DNA of 14,879 nt from Nitrospira sp. UBA2083 (lineage in GTDB: Bacteria > Nitrospirota > Nitrospiria > Nitrospirales > Nitrospiraceae): NCBI GenBank assembly GCA_002331625.1, contig DCZN01000137.1, positions 1,840-16,718 of the forward strand, given 5' to 3'. Every line of letters begins with the position of its first letter. Position 1 is the first letter of the stretch. The translations under genes were made by a program, and so were the position numbers. Below are positions 1-7,098 of this stretch, one piece after another. The notes beneath the pieces are model-generated. The model did not search any database. It saw only the letters and a list, made by a program, of their open reading frames with translations, and was not told the origin of the DNA.

Positions 1-221
1 ATGGCGGTGACGACCCAGGCCATAATGCCGGTGAATCCGATGAGGCCACTCAGCCAGCCGATCCAAAAGGCTCGCAGTCTGGAACATTGATCGAGGGCGA
101 GATGGAGCGGAATCAGGACGATCCACGCCAGCAAGCCGAGGTCGAAATTGGGGAAGCAGAACGGTAGTAAGAGCCCACTTGCGCAGGCAAAGAAGATTTG
201 GCTCGAACGAGCTCCGTCCAT
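1..221 (-). CDS. lnt: Apolipoprotein N-acyltransferase, N-terminal part (gene runs off the window)
   Basis: Reverse-strand translation from ATG at 219-221 is open to the window edge and gives about 73 residues. It is very hydrophobic, with LLLPFCFPNFDLGLLAWIV followed by an Arg-rich turn (CSRLRAFWIGWLSGLIGF). The 'FP.FDL..LAW..L.PL' pattern and the 'RAF..GWL.GL' second segment are typical of the first membrane helices of Lnt, the inner-membrane enzyme that adds the third acyl chain to lipoproteins. A weak Shine-Dalgarno (AAGG) lies about 9 bases before the ATG. The nitrilase domain and catalytic residues would lie outside the window, so the call rests on the N-terminal membrane pattern only. 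Another polytopic membrane protein cannot be excluded. It is divergent from the PilZ gene, 114 bases away. Confidence 0.72.
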   Translation of the reverse strand, partial: MDGARSSQIFFACASGLLLPFCFPNFDLGLLAWIVLIPLHLALDQCSRLRAFWIGWLSGLIGFTGIMAWVVTA

Positions 222-322
222 CGTGCCGTACCTTAGCCAAAAGATTCGATGACTTGCAAGAGAATGCGTGAACAATCAGAGACTTGGAGGGATGCCTGGT
301 GCTTTTTTCTGCCAGAATAGAG

Positions 323-335
323 TATTCTAAATTCT
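323..335 (+). promoter_or_regulatory. Possible -10 box immediately before the PilZ start (leaderless candidate)
   Basis: TATTCT (323-328) lies 7 bases before the PilZ ATG at 336, and no Shine-Dalgarno is visible. If this is a -10 box, transcription would begin at or next to the start codon. It also forms the right arm of an inverted repeat, AGAATA-GAG-TATTCT (314-328). The matching -35 position is poor, so support is weak. Confidence 0.25.
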
Positions 336-665
336 ATGGAGCGGCGTCAGCACCGTCGAGTGGCAGCCCGAGTGAAAGGCCTCGTCCGGGCGAACTCGCA
401 TGAGGTAGAAGGGGAGACGATCGATCTTTCGCGCAGCGGCGCTCGGATTGAAAGCTCGCTCGTGGTCGAACCAGGAACGCAGATCAGCGTCAAACTCGTG
501 ATTCCTGGAGACGACACCCCGATTGTGATCGAGCAAGCCCAGGTTCAGTGGGCGGTGGATCGCACATTCGGCGTCAGGTTTCTCAAGATGTCAGCACAGG
601 AATTGGATGAATTGGAACAGCTCATCGACGAAAGTATCGCGCTGGATGAAGGGAGAGAATCATGA
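336..665 (+). CDS. PilZ domain protein (probable cyclic di-GMP receptor)
   Basis: 109 residues forming a single PilZ domain, a cytoplasmic c-di-GMP-binding module. Both hallmark motifs are present: the N-terminal arginine cluster RRQHRR (residues 3-8) fits RxxxR, and DLSRSGARIE (from D30) fits (D/N)xSxxG. The rest matches the family beta-barrel, with a late VQWAVDRTFGVRFLKM strand pair. A short acidic C-terminal helix (ELDELEQLIDES) closes it. The start is supported because PilZ-only proteins usually begin with M-E-R-R directly before the RxxxR motif. No output domain is attached, so it probably acts through a partner. Its stop overlaps the next start (ATGA), implying translational coupling with the small membrane protein. 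Confidence 0.88.
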   Translation: MERRQHRRVAARVKGLVRANSHEVEGETIDLSRSGARIESSLVVEPGTQISVKLVIPGDDTPIVIEQAQVQWAVDRTFGVRFLKMSAQELDELEQLIDESIALDEGRES

Positions 666-874
666 AGCCAGTCACCAATGGGACAGAGATTCAGACGGAT
701 GATCCGCGCACGTGGATCGGAGGTGAAGCGACCGTCGGTTCTCAAGCCCGCCGCTATATCCGTCGCCAAGCCGGGCCACCGGCCTCTCTACTGGGCGTCA
801 TCCTTGGCCTGACGTTCCTCGGTGGTCTCGCCCTAGGGAGCTCTTTCGGCTTGCTCTGTCGCAATAAGAAGTAA
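662..874 (+). CDS. Small single-pass membrane protein, unknown function
   Basis: 70 residues. The first ~37 are polar (TNGTEIQTDDPRTWIGGEAT, then a basic stretch RRYIRRQAG). A single hydrophobic glycine-rich helix follows (about residues 42-64, SLLGVILGLTFLGGLALGSS), ending in CRNKK. Basic residues sit at both ends of the helix, so I do not assign topology. I recognise no family. The start overlaps the PilZ stop by four bases and has a GGGAGAG ribosome-binding site inside the PilZ gene, so the two are very likely co-translated. Coupling suggests a membrane partner of the PilZ protein, but that is inference. Confidence 0.6.
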   Translation: MKPVTNGTEIQTDDPRTWIGGEATVGSQARRYIRRQAGPPASLLGVILGLTFLGGLALGSSFGLLCRNKK

Positions 875-934
875 AAAAGACTTCTATATCTCCAGACTGC
901 GCTCCTCCCGTTGACGTCCTCCGCCTCCATTGCT

Positions 935-956
935 AGGATCCCGATCCTTCTATAAA
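935..956 (+). promoter_or_regulatory. Possible promoter with adjacent palindrome upstream of the peptidase
   Basis: TATAAA at 951-956 could be a -10 box for the peptidase gene starting at 982. Directly upstream is the palindrome AGGATC-CC-GATCCT (935-948), sited where an operator could overlap the promoter. No good -35 hexamer is seen at the expected distance, so this is tentative. Confidence 0.28.
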
Positions 957-981
957 GTGTGTACCTAGGGAGGGAGATCAG

Positions 982-2670
982 ATGCGCGTGACCACTCATT
1001 CTTCAAGCCGACCGTTCCTTCGTTCGATTGTTGTGTTGATGATCGCCAGTATTGGGATTGCCCAAGCTGCCGCTCCTGGCGATGTGCATCTCAAACGCCA
1101 TGGGGGCCCATCCGAATCTCAACCGCAAGGCCAGCCTGATCCAGACCTCCTTCCGCTTTGGGCTGCCTTAGCTGGTAAGGCCTCAGGGCCCGTATCAGTT
1201 ACCTGGAGCCATCTCTGGGGCACTCCGAAAGCTGTATATGGCACACTATCAAGTCCGATGGAGCCATCCGAAGCCTCGGCACGTCAGTTTCTTTCCTCAC
1301 AGGCAGCTCTTCTCAAGCTTGATCCTTCCTTGCCTGATTTTGTTCTGGCGAGCAATAGGAAGACGCCGATGGGTCCTGTCTATGTGTTCACGCAGTCGGC
1401 CGCTGGCGTACCGGTGCATGGAGGTGAATTGAAGGTTCAGTTTGATCGCGATGGCCATGTCGTCGGTCTGACCAACACCTCCGTGCCGACTGCGAAACTG
1501 ACTGTGATGGCTCCCTCTCTGAAGGCTGAGGAGGCAATCCAGGCAGCCAAGGGACACATTCCTCCGGGCCTCAGCGATAAAGAGGAGGGAGTAAATGGAC
1601 CAGGATCGTCGGCCAAGCTAGTTATATATGCAGACACGGGAACCCCGACGCTGGCATGGGAGGTTCTTATTCATACCGATGGGCCAGCATGGCAGGTGTT
1701 TGTGCATGCCCAGACAGGAAAGGCATTAGCGCCCGTACGAGACCTGAATCGTTATGCCACGGGACAAGTCTTTTTGGTCAACGCCATTGTAGCCACGCGG
1801 GACAACAGTTTAAGTGACCAGAAAGATATCGCAACCGCTGTCCCTCAGGCTGCATACCGTTCCGTGACGCTGTTGGGATTGGACGGCAGCGGTTTTCTCG
1901 ACGGCACCTATGCCTCCAGCAGTGCTTCGAAGCGGCGGGTATCTTCGGCGAGTCAGACGTTTGTATTCGATCGCAGCGCCGATGGTTTCAGCGAAACCAT
2001 GGGGTATTACTATCTGGATTATGCCCAGCGGTATATCCAATCCCTGGGATTTACCAACGTGAACAACCGACAGCAGGTGTTCAGCGTCGATCGTTACAAG
2101 AAGGATAATTCCTTCTATCAGCCGTCCACGAAGAACATTACCTATGGGACCGGTGGCGTCGATGATGCGGAAGATGCGGATGTCGTGTGGCATGAGTACG
2201 GCCATTCAATTCTCGATAACCAGGTGCCGGGGTACGGCACCACGTTAGAAGCGGATTCGATCGGGGAGGGATTCGGCGACTATTTAGCCGGAAGTCTTGG
2301 GGCCCAGCTCAGCGGCGGGTTTCAAGATGCCTGTGTTGCGGAGTGGGATGCCACATCATACTCATCAACAATACCCCCATGCCTTCGCAGGCTAGACGGG
2401 ACCAAGCACTACCCTGAATCGGTCGTCAGCGAGGTTCACGACGATGGAGAAATGTGGTCGGCCGCTCTGTGGCAGATTCGGACCGCGCTCGGTGGGACCA
2501 AGGCCGACACCGTCATTCTTCAGCATCATTTTCTCCTGACCGCTGATACGTCCTTCAATCAGGCGGCCAATGCGCTGGTCACTGCCGCCATCGGGCTCGG
2601 CTATCCTTCGTCGCAGGTGAGCACCATCCGGACCATTCTCAGGAATCGTGGGTTCACGGTGACGCAGTGA
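982..2670 (+). CDS. Secreted FTP/PepSY-containing zinc metallopeptidase (M36/M4-like)
   Basis: 562 residues with a Sec signal peptide (n-region with Arg, hydrophobic core, cleavage near AQA-A about residue 30). Residues ~60-250 look like the FTP and PepSY inhibitory propeptide domains of thermolysin/fungalysin-type zymogens (for example 'QFLSSQAALLKLDP', 'GVPVHGGELKVQFDRDGHVVGLTN', 'AWEVLIHTDGPAWQVFVHAQTGKAL'). The catalytic part carries HEYGH (404-408), E429 in GEGFGDY as third zinc ligand, and a later conserved His in EVHDDGE (H486). All catalytic residues are therefore present and the enzyme is probably active after propeptide removal. The start has a strong GGGAGGGAG ribosome-binding site. 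It is monocistronic and ends one base from the stop of the oppositely transcribed nucleotidyltransferase. Substrate is unknown. A role in maturing the neighbouring peptide is possible but not indicated by the sequence. Confidence 0.85.
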   Translation: MRVTTHSSSRPFLRSIVVLMIASIGIAQAAAPGDVHLKRHGGPSESQPQGQPDPDLLPLWAALAGKASGPVSVTWSHLWGTPKAVYGTLSSPMEPSEASARQFLSSQAALLKLDPSLPDFVLASNRKTPMGPVYVFTQSAAGVPVHGGELKVQFDRDGHVVGLTNTSVPTAKLTVMAPSLKAEEAIQAAKGHIPPGLSDKEEGVNGPGSSAKLVIYADTGTPTLAWEVLIHTDGPAWQVFVHAQTGKALAPVRDLNRYATGQVFLVNAIVATRDNSLSDQKDIATAVPQAAYRSVTLLGLDGSGFLDGTYASSSASKRRVSSASQTFVFDRSADGFSETMGYYYLDYAQRYIQSLGFTNVNNRQQVFSVDRYKKDNSFYQPSTKNITYGTGGVDDAEDADVVWHEYGHSILDNQVPGYGTTLEADSIGEGFGDYLAGSLGAQLSGGFQDACVAEWDATSYSSTIPPCLRRLDGTKHYPESVVSEVHDDGEMWSAALWQIRTALGGTKADTVILQHHFLLTADTSFNQAANALVTAAIGLGYPSSQVSTIRTILRNRGFTVTQ

Positions 2671-2671
2671 G

Positions 2672-3943
2672 CTAAGGCGCGTGCGGAGGCTTACGCGATG
2701 TCTCTGGGTCAACTATCTCGCCGAGATTTCCATTCCTTCCTAGTGGGGACTTGTATGATGTGAAGCCGTCCTCTGGCACGTTCCTTTCGAGACGACGCCC
2801 GCAGAGAAGCAAGCCGTATTTGCACACCAGCCGAATTGGGCGGATACCGTAGTACAGGAACGACAGGTGCTGTGGCAGGGGTACAAGCTGCCGGTCGAGG
2901 CTGCAAGGCACCAGAACATCGTACATGTAGCGCAGATAGTAGGGGAGGAGTTTATCCCTTAGACGTTCTCGAACAAGCCAGCGAAACTGGTCAATCGAAT
3001 GCTGATCGCGAGCGCTCGCGTCGCGGTCATCAAAAAGCTGCTGGCGAGCAAACTCCACAAGGCCCTCGATAGTTGGGTTGGCGCGCACTTCACCGAGGAT
3101 TTCATGTGGAAGCGGCGTCCCTAGAAGACTGTGTGTCAAGGATAAGCTGAACAGAACCATCCGCTCACCGCCCAGTCCGCTTGCTTGTCGTAGTACCTCG
3201 GTCAAATCAAGATCTGGATGCCCGCTCAAAAGTTGGGCAATATCGCAGATTCTAGACAGCTGCAAATAGGGAGCTCCAGCATCTTTAGTGATTTGGACGG
3301 CAAGCATGAGGAGGGTATCTTCCGCAGACAAGGTAGGCACCTGGGTGCCCAGTAGGACGGTATGCTGTCGACGTTCCCATGCCTGCTCAAACTGGAGAGG
3401 AGAGGGAAATTCACGGGAGGTCATCCGCCGATGTAAATCGACCGTGACTCTCCCAGTGCCATTGAGATAGGTCGATTCCCATTCAAATGCGTTCATAAGG
3501 CGATAGCCACTGGTGCTGAGGAGGCCCTGCGCCCGCTCATAGTCGGGCTCGTGGACGAGCAGATCCAAGTCGGCAAAGTCTCGGCCGGCAAGATTGCCAT
3601 AGAGGGTGGCGGTCAAGAGCGGACCTTTATAGGGGAGTGCAGGAATGTTGTGGGCCTCAAACAAGGTGAGAAGTTTGAGGAGTTCGTCCGTGAGGAACAA
3701 GTTTCGGGCGGCATTCGCGCGGGAGTGGTGTTGGAGTTGCTCCAGGATAGCCTGCGGGACGTCGATCGAGGATATTGTACGCAAGGTGCGATTTAGGAGA
3801 GGCAAGACCCCGTGTCGGTCTGCGGTCTTGAGCAGAGAGGTCCAGTTGAAATCGGTGCGGAGGAGCGTCCTGATCCGCTCAGCTCTTACCGCATCAATGG
3901 AAGTGCCCGAGCAGCAGAGCAGGAGTTCGACTTCAGGGCGCAT
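2672..3943 (-). CDS. Nucleotidyltransferase family protein (NTP_transf_5-like), last gene of the RiPP-like operon
   Basis: 423 residues. The core YKGPLLTATLYGN (from ~105), RDFADLDLLV (121-130) and VDLHR (168-172) match the uncharacterised nucleotidyltransferase family often found in peptide-modification and HprK/PqqD clusters. D125, D127 and D169 would be the metal-binding acidic triad of a polymerase-beta-like fold. The N-terminal half is helical (FNWTSLLKTADRHGVLPLL), and the C-terminal ~200 residues are helical with no motif I recognise. In lasso-peptide clusters with an HprK-like kinase, a nucleotidyltransferase of this broad type can accompany phosphorylation (for example the pseudomycoidin cluster). 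By analogy it may add a nucleotide or phosphate to the neighbouring peptide; that is inference. It starts 8 bases after the PqqD-like stop and converges on the metallopeptidase. Confidence 0.8.
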   Translation of the reverse strand: MRPEVELLLCCSGTSIDAVRAERIRTLLRTDFNWTSLLKTADRHGVLPLLNRTLRTISSIDVPQAILEQLQHHSRANAARNLFLTDELLKLLTLFEAHNIPALPYKGPLLTATLYGNLAGRDFADLDLLVHEPDYERAQGLLSTSGYRLMNAFEWESTYLNGTGRVTVDLHRRMTSREFPSPLQFEQAWERRQHTVLLGTQVPTLSAEDTLLMLAVQITKDAGAPYLQLSRICDIAQLLSGHPDLDLTEVLRQASGLGGERMVLFSLSLTHSLLGTPLPHEILGEVRANPTIEGLVEFARQQLFDDRDASARDQHSIDQFRWLVRERLRDKLLPYYLRYMYDVLVPCSLDRQLVPLPQHLSFLYYGIRPIRLVCKYGLLLCGRRLERNVPEDGFTSYKSPLGRNGNLGEIVDPETSRKPPHAP

Positions 3944-3951
3944 GGAGCAGT

Positions 3952-4236
3952 CTACGGGGCGCTTAGGTGTATTAGGCCTTCCTGCTGTAACTCGTCGACA
4001 AAGTCCAGCAGCGCGGGCATAGCGTCCTCGTCCGTGAAGGCATAGCCGTCCTGCAATGCCCGGAGAATGTCCTGTGCAGACCGGCCCTGTTGCAACAGTT
4101 CCCAGATGCGGGTCCCTGTCTCATTCAACGTATAGTAGCGTTTCGTGTCGAGATGCAGCAGAACCGCTTCGGTATCATCGAGCCTGGTGAACACCAGACT
4201 GGGATGAGGATGCAGGATAGTCTCAGGCGCGAGCAT
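3952..4236 (-). CDS. PqqD-like / lasso B1-type peptide recognition protein
   Basis: 94 residues forming one PqqD fold (RiPP recognition element). The signature is LLHLDTKRYYTLNETGTRIWELL (about residues 26-48), in which the beta-strand pair and the 'N.TG..IW.LL' helix bind the leader peptide in PqqD and lasso B1 proteins. The C-terminal helices (ALLDFVDELQQEGLI) are also family-like. Length is normal for a stand-alone element. The ATG has an AGGAGG ribosome-binding site about 6 bases upstream. It starts inside the radical SAM gene (14-base overlap), so the two are translationally coupled and probably work as a pair. The likely ligand is the F..P.L motif of the 56-residue peptide in the same operon. 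It closely resembles the PqqD-like members of HprK-related systems. Confidence 0.88.
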   Translation of the reverse strand: MLAPETILHPHPSLVFTRLDDTEAVLLHLDTKRYYTLNETGTRIWELLQQGRSAQDILRALQDGYAFTDEDAMPALLDFVDELQQEGLIHLSAP

Positions 4237-5299
4237 GGGAGGCCTCCTCCGTGGGCGCGGCCGATCGTTGTGGTGGTGTTTCTAGGATATGAACCAGTTC
4301 CGGCACTTTCTGATAGTGCAAGAGACAGTGGGTGCAAAGAAATTGCTCGGCTTCCGTAGGGGTACCGGTGGCCAGTCGCTCCAATTTTCCCAGGTTGATC
4401 TTGGCGATGGTGGTGATGAGGCGACGATGGGCCTCGACAAAGCTGACCTTGTGTAAATCCGCCAACACGTCCGTTTCCGGTGTGCCTCCACGGTAATTCG
4501 AGAGCGTGCAGCAGGCTGTCAGGTAGCCACGGTAGTCGATGTTAAACTCCTGCATCTGCAGCTGCGGGCATTGAGCAAACCGAGAAGCAGTGTGGTGGTC
4601 GCCCGCCAGGACGATGGGCATCGTGAACATCTGCTGCAGGGCGGCGATCTCCGTTTCCACATCTCGCCGTTCACGGGCGTTCAGCACCAGATCGGCGGCA
4701 AGGGCATCTGGAGTCGGTTGGCAGTGTCCATAGCCGAGCGCTGCACAGTCCAGGCGGCCGGCCAGGATGGCCATCGCTTCCAGCTCGTTGCGATTGGCAC
4801 GGGTGACTACCATGTTGAGCTGGACGGGAACGCCATGCACATGACAGAGACTGATCGCCTGCATCAGACGGCGAAACGATCCGGGCTGACGCCTCAGGGC
4901 ATCGTGCGTCGTCTCACTGGCGCCATCGAGGCTGAACGAGACGCGTTCGAGGGAACTTTTCCAGGTTTGGATCTTTGCAAACGTCTGTGAAAAGTTCCAG
5001 CCATTGGTCACAAACGTGAAGGGATACCCAGAGGTGGTCACCAGCTCAACGATGTCGACAAACTGTGGGTGCAGAGTCGGCTCCCCGCCGGTGAATGCCA
5101 CGAGGCTGATTGGCTGGTACGCTTGTACCTCCCTCCGCACCTTCTCCACGATTGTCACAGGCAGGTAGTGGTGCGGCCCATCCTCCGACCTGATACAGTG
5201 CACGCAGCCGAAGTTACAGCGGTTGGTCAGCTCGAAAATGAGTTTGACACCAAACGGGGTTATCGTCCCGGGCGTCAGTGGTATGGCTCGTCGCTCCAT
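4223..5299 (-). CDS. Radical SAM protein with reduced SPASM-like C-terminus
   Basis: 358 residues from ATG at 5299. A TTG start at 5323 is possible but would overlap the kinase gene, while the ATG has AGGA 8 bases upstream. The radical SAM cluster motif is C28-x3-C32-x2-C35 (TNRCNFGCVHC), with TGGEPT at 70-75 for SAM binding and SFSLDGASETTHDALR (about 121-136) as the typical later barrel strand. The C-terminal region has C244-x13-G258-x4-C263, which fits the start of a SPASM domain, then C322-x2-C325. The final CxxxxxCxxxC set of full SPASM proteins is absent, so probably only one auxiliary iron-sulfur cluster is bound. Peptide-modifying relatives build C-C, C-S or C-O links or epimerise residues. 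Next to the PqqD-like protein and the small peptide gene, that role is the likely one. The exact reaction cannot be read from sequence. Confidence 0.86.
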   Translation of the reverse strand: MERRAIPLTPGTITPFGVKLIFELTNRCNFGCVHCIRSEDGPHHYLPVTIVEKVRREVQAYQPISLVAFTGGEPTLHPQFVDIVELVTTSGYPFTFVTNGWNFSQTFAKIQTWKSSLERVSFSLDGASETTHDALRRQPGSFRRLMQAISLCHVHGVPVQLNMVVTRANRNELEAMAILAGRLDCAALGYGHCQPTPDALAADLVLNARERRDVETEIAALQQMFTMPIVLAGDHHTASRFAQCPQLQMQEFNIDYRGYLTACCTLSNYRGGTPETDVLADLHKVSFVEAHRRLITTIAKINLGKLERLATGTPTEAEQFLCTHCLLHYQKVPELVHILETPPQRSAAPTEEASHARA

Positions 5300-5313
5300 C
5301 AGTCTCTTCCTAA

Positions 5314-6360
5314 CTAGATGCAAGGCGCTGGTTGTTGTACCCCTTCTAGGAGCGAGGCAATGCGCCGCGGGTCGCGGGCCAAATCCTGACCAGCCAGAAG
5401 TTGGTAGTGCCGAGTCTGGCGCACCATGCGAGCCAGGACGTCGAGATGGCCAGGCGCCATCTGGGGTTCCACCATCACCAGGGCACTCTGCTGAATCAGC
5501 CGGAAGAGCGCCTCGGCTTTTCCGATCGGGTTAAGCTGGCTCTGTGGCGCGTCGATGATAGTCGGGAACAACAGCAGGTCTGGGAGGCAGGTCTCGCAGA
5601 CCTGCGCAGGATACAGCGCCTGCACGTCGAGGCGCTTCTTGAGATCACCGGTCCACGGCCCAGGTTGCCAGTGCGCCAGAGTGTCTGGGAAGGCGCGCGT
5701 GGCTTCTGGCGCGAGACACAATTCCCGGCGTAGGGGCATGGCTTCTATGCCGTCGCGACAGCTCCTGAGCAGGATCGCATCGTCAGCCAGATACTGCCAG
5801 CCTTGCTGGACAAGGCTAAGCGTCAGGGTGGATTTCCCGCTCCCACTGTCGCCGACCAAGAGACAACCAACGCCGTTCTGTGCCACACACGCGGCGTGCT
5901 CGGGATAGAACCCTTGATAGCGCAGTAAGAGCAGCAGGCTATAGAGGAGGAGGTCCATGCTGAGCGTAGGCGAGGCCTGCTCATCCGTGGGCGGGAGTGT
6001 GCCGAGGCCCGTGCGTGACGCGGGGTCGAGATGGACAACGCATACCCCATCGCGCACATAGAGCTGCGAGTCTGCTTGCCAGACCTGCAAGCCGTGCTGC
6101 TGTGCTACACAGCTGGCATGAGTCGGAATAGAGAGCGGTGGTGTATCGGTAAGAAAGGTCAGGCGTACGTGGCACTCCGGAGGGACCTCAGGGCAAGCCT
6201 CAAGCCCAAAGTAGGCACTAAGAACCTGCAGCTGTTCCCCTACCGCTGCGGCATCCCAGCCTACAGCGAGCCAGGTGCCGTGCAGGTTGTAATATATGGT
6301 GCCCACAGCATCGATATCAGGCATTGGCCCATTACCCATTCTGCGGGAGAGTCCCTCCAT
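5314..6360 (-). CDS. HprK-related serine kinase-like protein (HprK-rel-A type)
   Basis: 348 residues. The C-terminal half has the HPr-kinase-like P-loop GDSGSGKST (170-178), preceded by the family pattern YPEHAACVAQNGVGCLLVG (His154) and followed by WQYLADDAILL (189-198), the acidic Walker-B-like strand. The N-terminal ~130 residues form a variable beta-rich domain. HPr kinases of this branch do not act on HPr; those in lasso clusters (paeninodin type) phosphorylate the precursor peptide. The start is uncertain: ATG at 6360 has no clear ribosome-binding site and lies 8 bases after the peptide stop, so translational coupling is likely. In-frame ATGs at residues 8 and 13 are alternatives. It is followed after 14 bases by the radical SAM gene. 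No HPr-like gene lies nearby, which supports peptide or another local substrate. Confidence 0.83.
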   Translation of the reverse strand: MEGLSRRMGNGPMPDIDAVGTIYYNLHGTWLAVGWDAAAVGEQLQVLSAYFGLEACPEVPPECHVRLTFLTDTPPLSIPTHASCVAQQHGLQVWQADSQLYVRDGVCVVHLDPASRTGLGTLPPTDEQASPTLSMDLLLYSLLLLLRYQGFYPEHAACVAQNGVGCLLVGDSGSGKSTLTLSLVQQGWQYLADDAILLRSCRDGIEAMPLRRELCLAPEATRAFPDTLAHWQPGPWTGDLKKRLDVQALYPAQVCETCLPDLLLFPTIIDAPQSQLNPIGKAEALFRLIQQSALVMVEPQMAPGHLDVLARMVRQTRHYQLLAGQDLARDPRRIASLLEGVQQPAPCI

Positions 6361-6368
6361 AATTTCAT

Positions 6369-6539
6369 TTATTTCGGTCGAAATGTCCCGAAAAAGGCTG
6401 CGGTCACAGCCGGCAGCGTGGCGTGGCGTGTCAGAACAGGCCGCACGAAAGGCTTCTTCTCTGTCCGTTCATTTCCAGACTGGTCTACATGATTGCCTTG
6501 GCGTGGTTTGGCATCTTCGATCGAGATCCTGGTATCCAT
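6369..6539 (-). CDS. Putative RiPP precursor peptide with lasso-type leader motif (56 aa)
   Basis: Reading the minus strand from ATG at 6537-6539 gives a 56-residue ORF ending in TAA at 6369-6371. A strong AAGGAGG ribosome-binding site sits 5 bases before the ATG. The gene begins 55 bases inside the 3' end of the B2-like gene in a different frame, so automated callers may miss it. Residues 1-28 are polar and charged. Residues 29-47 contain F31-V-R-P34-V-L36, then H39 and T46, which fits the lasso/PqqD-recognised leader pattern (Y/F)xxPxL followed ten residues later by the conserved Thr at the second-to-last leader position. The remaining tail is AFFGTFRPK (48-56). It has no Asp or Glu, no N-terminal Gly and only nine residues, so it cannot form a normal lasso ring. 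Possible modification sites are F49, F50, T52 and F53. Position, RBS and motif make it the likely substrate of the operon. Confidence 0.8.
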   Translation of the reverse strand: MDTRISIEDAKPRQGNHVDQSGNERTEKKPFVRPVLTRHATLPAVTAAFFGTFRPK

Positions 6540-7009
6540 CCGAACCTCCTTCTTTGATGATCATTGTCCGTAGGGAACGTATACACAGTGGTAAACGCAC
6601 GTTGTGGGTTGTCCCTCTCGCCAAATGGTTGGCCTGCCAACTCGACCCAACAATGGCCTTCGAGGACGTCGCCTCGCTTGGTCGCGCCAAAATGGAGGGT
6701 AACGGGGGCACCCCATTGCCGTAAAAAGTGAAACAACAACAGCGACTGTTTCATACAGTTGGGCCGGATCATGCCGATGCGCTGATGGAGAAGACCCTTG
6801 ATAAGAAACAGCAGGCGCTCAGGTTCGATTGGCGGTAGCACCGTTGGCATTGTTTTCGTCCCAAACAAGGTGACGAGGGCTGGCAGCGGAAGCACCCGCT
6901 GCAAAATGGGGAGGGCCACCAGCAGGCCCGCGCTCGACATCAGTAGCCACATCTCGCGCAAGCGAAGGGCAGAGACTTTGCTAAAGACCGCCTGCAACCG
7001 TGCGGGCAT
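6485..7009 (-). CDS. Lasso peptide B2-like (transglutaminase-fold) leader peptidase
   Basis: 174 residues from ATG at 7009, preferred because GAGG lies 5 bases upstream; an upstream ATG at 7036 lacks a good site and would add nine residues. The C-terminal domain has the McjB/B2 cysteine-protease signature: C85 in RPNCMKQSLLLFHFL, H119 in LEGHCWVEL, and an acidic residue shortly after (E131 or D133 in FGERDNP). This is the Cys-His-Asp/Glu triad of the transglutaminase-like fold. The N-terminal part has a hydrophobic segment around residues 21-50, normal for B2 proteins. In lasso pathways B2 cuts off the leader after B1 binding. It is the first gene of the operon, behind a strong promoter, and its 3' end overlaps the peptide gene. 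The catalytic set looks complete. Confidence 0.85.
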   Translation of the reverse strand: MPARLQAVFSKVSALRLREMWLLMSSAGLLVALPILQRVLPLPALVTLFGTKTMPTVLPPIEPERLLFLIKGLLHQRIGMIRPNCMKQSLLLFHFLRQWGAPVTLHFGATKRGDVLEGHCWVELAGQPFGERDNPQRAFTTVYTFPTDNDHQRRRFGWIPGSRSKMPNHAKAIM

Positions 7010-7098
7010 ATCTTCCTCACATCTCTTCAACGTCATATCTCGACGTTACATCGATCATCACTCCCCCATGGGAGGGAGCTGGTCGCGTAACGGGCCCG

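Noticed and set aside
4223..5299. Calling the radical SAM/PqqD pair a PQQ biosynthesis locus (pqqE/pqqD)
   Set aside because: There is no PqqA with the Glu-Tyr pair, no PqqB or PqqC, and the SPASM cysteines are incomplete; the neighbours are lasso-type proteins.
2672..7009. Calling the operon a standard lasso-peptide cluster
   Set aside because: No asparagine-synthetase-like cyclase in the window, and the candidate core has no Asp/Glu and is too short for a lasso fold.
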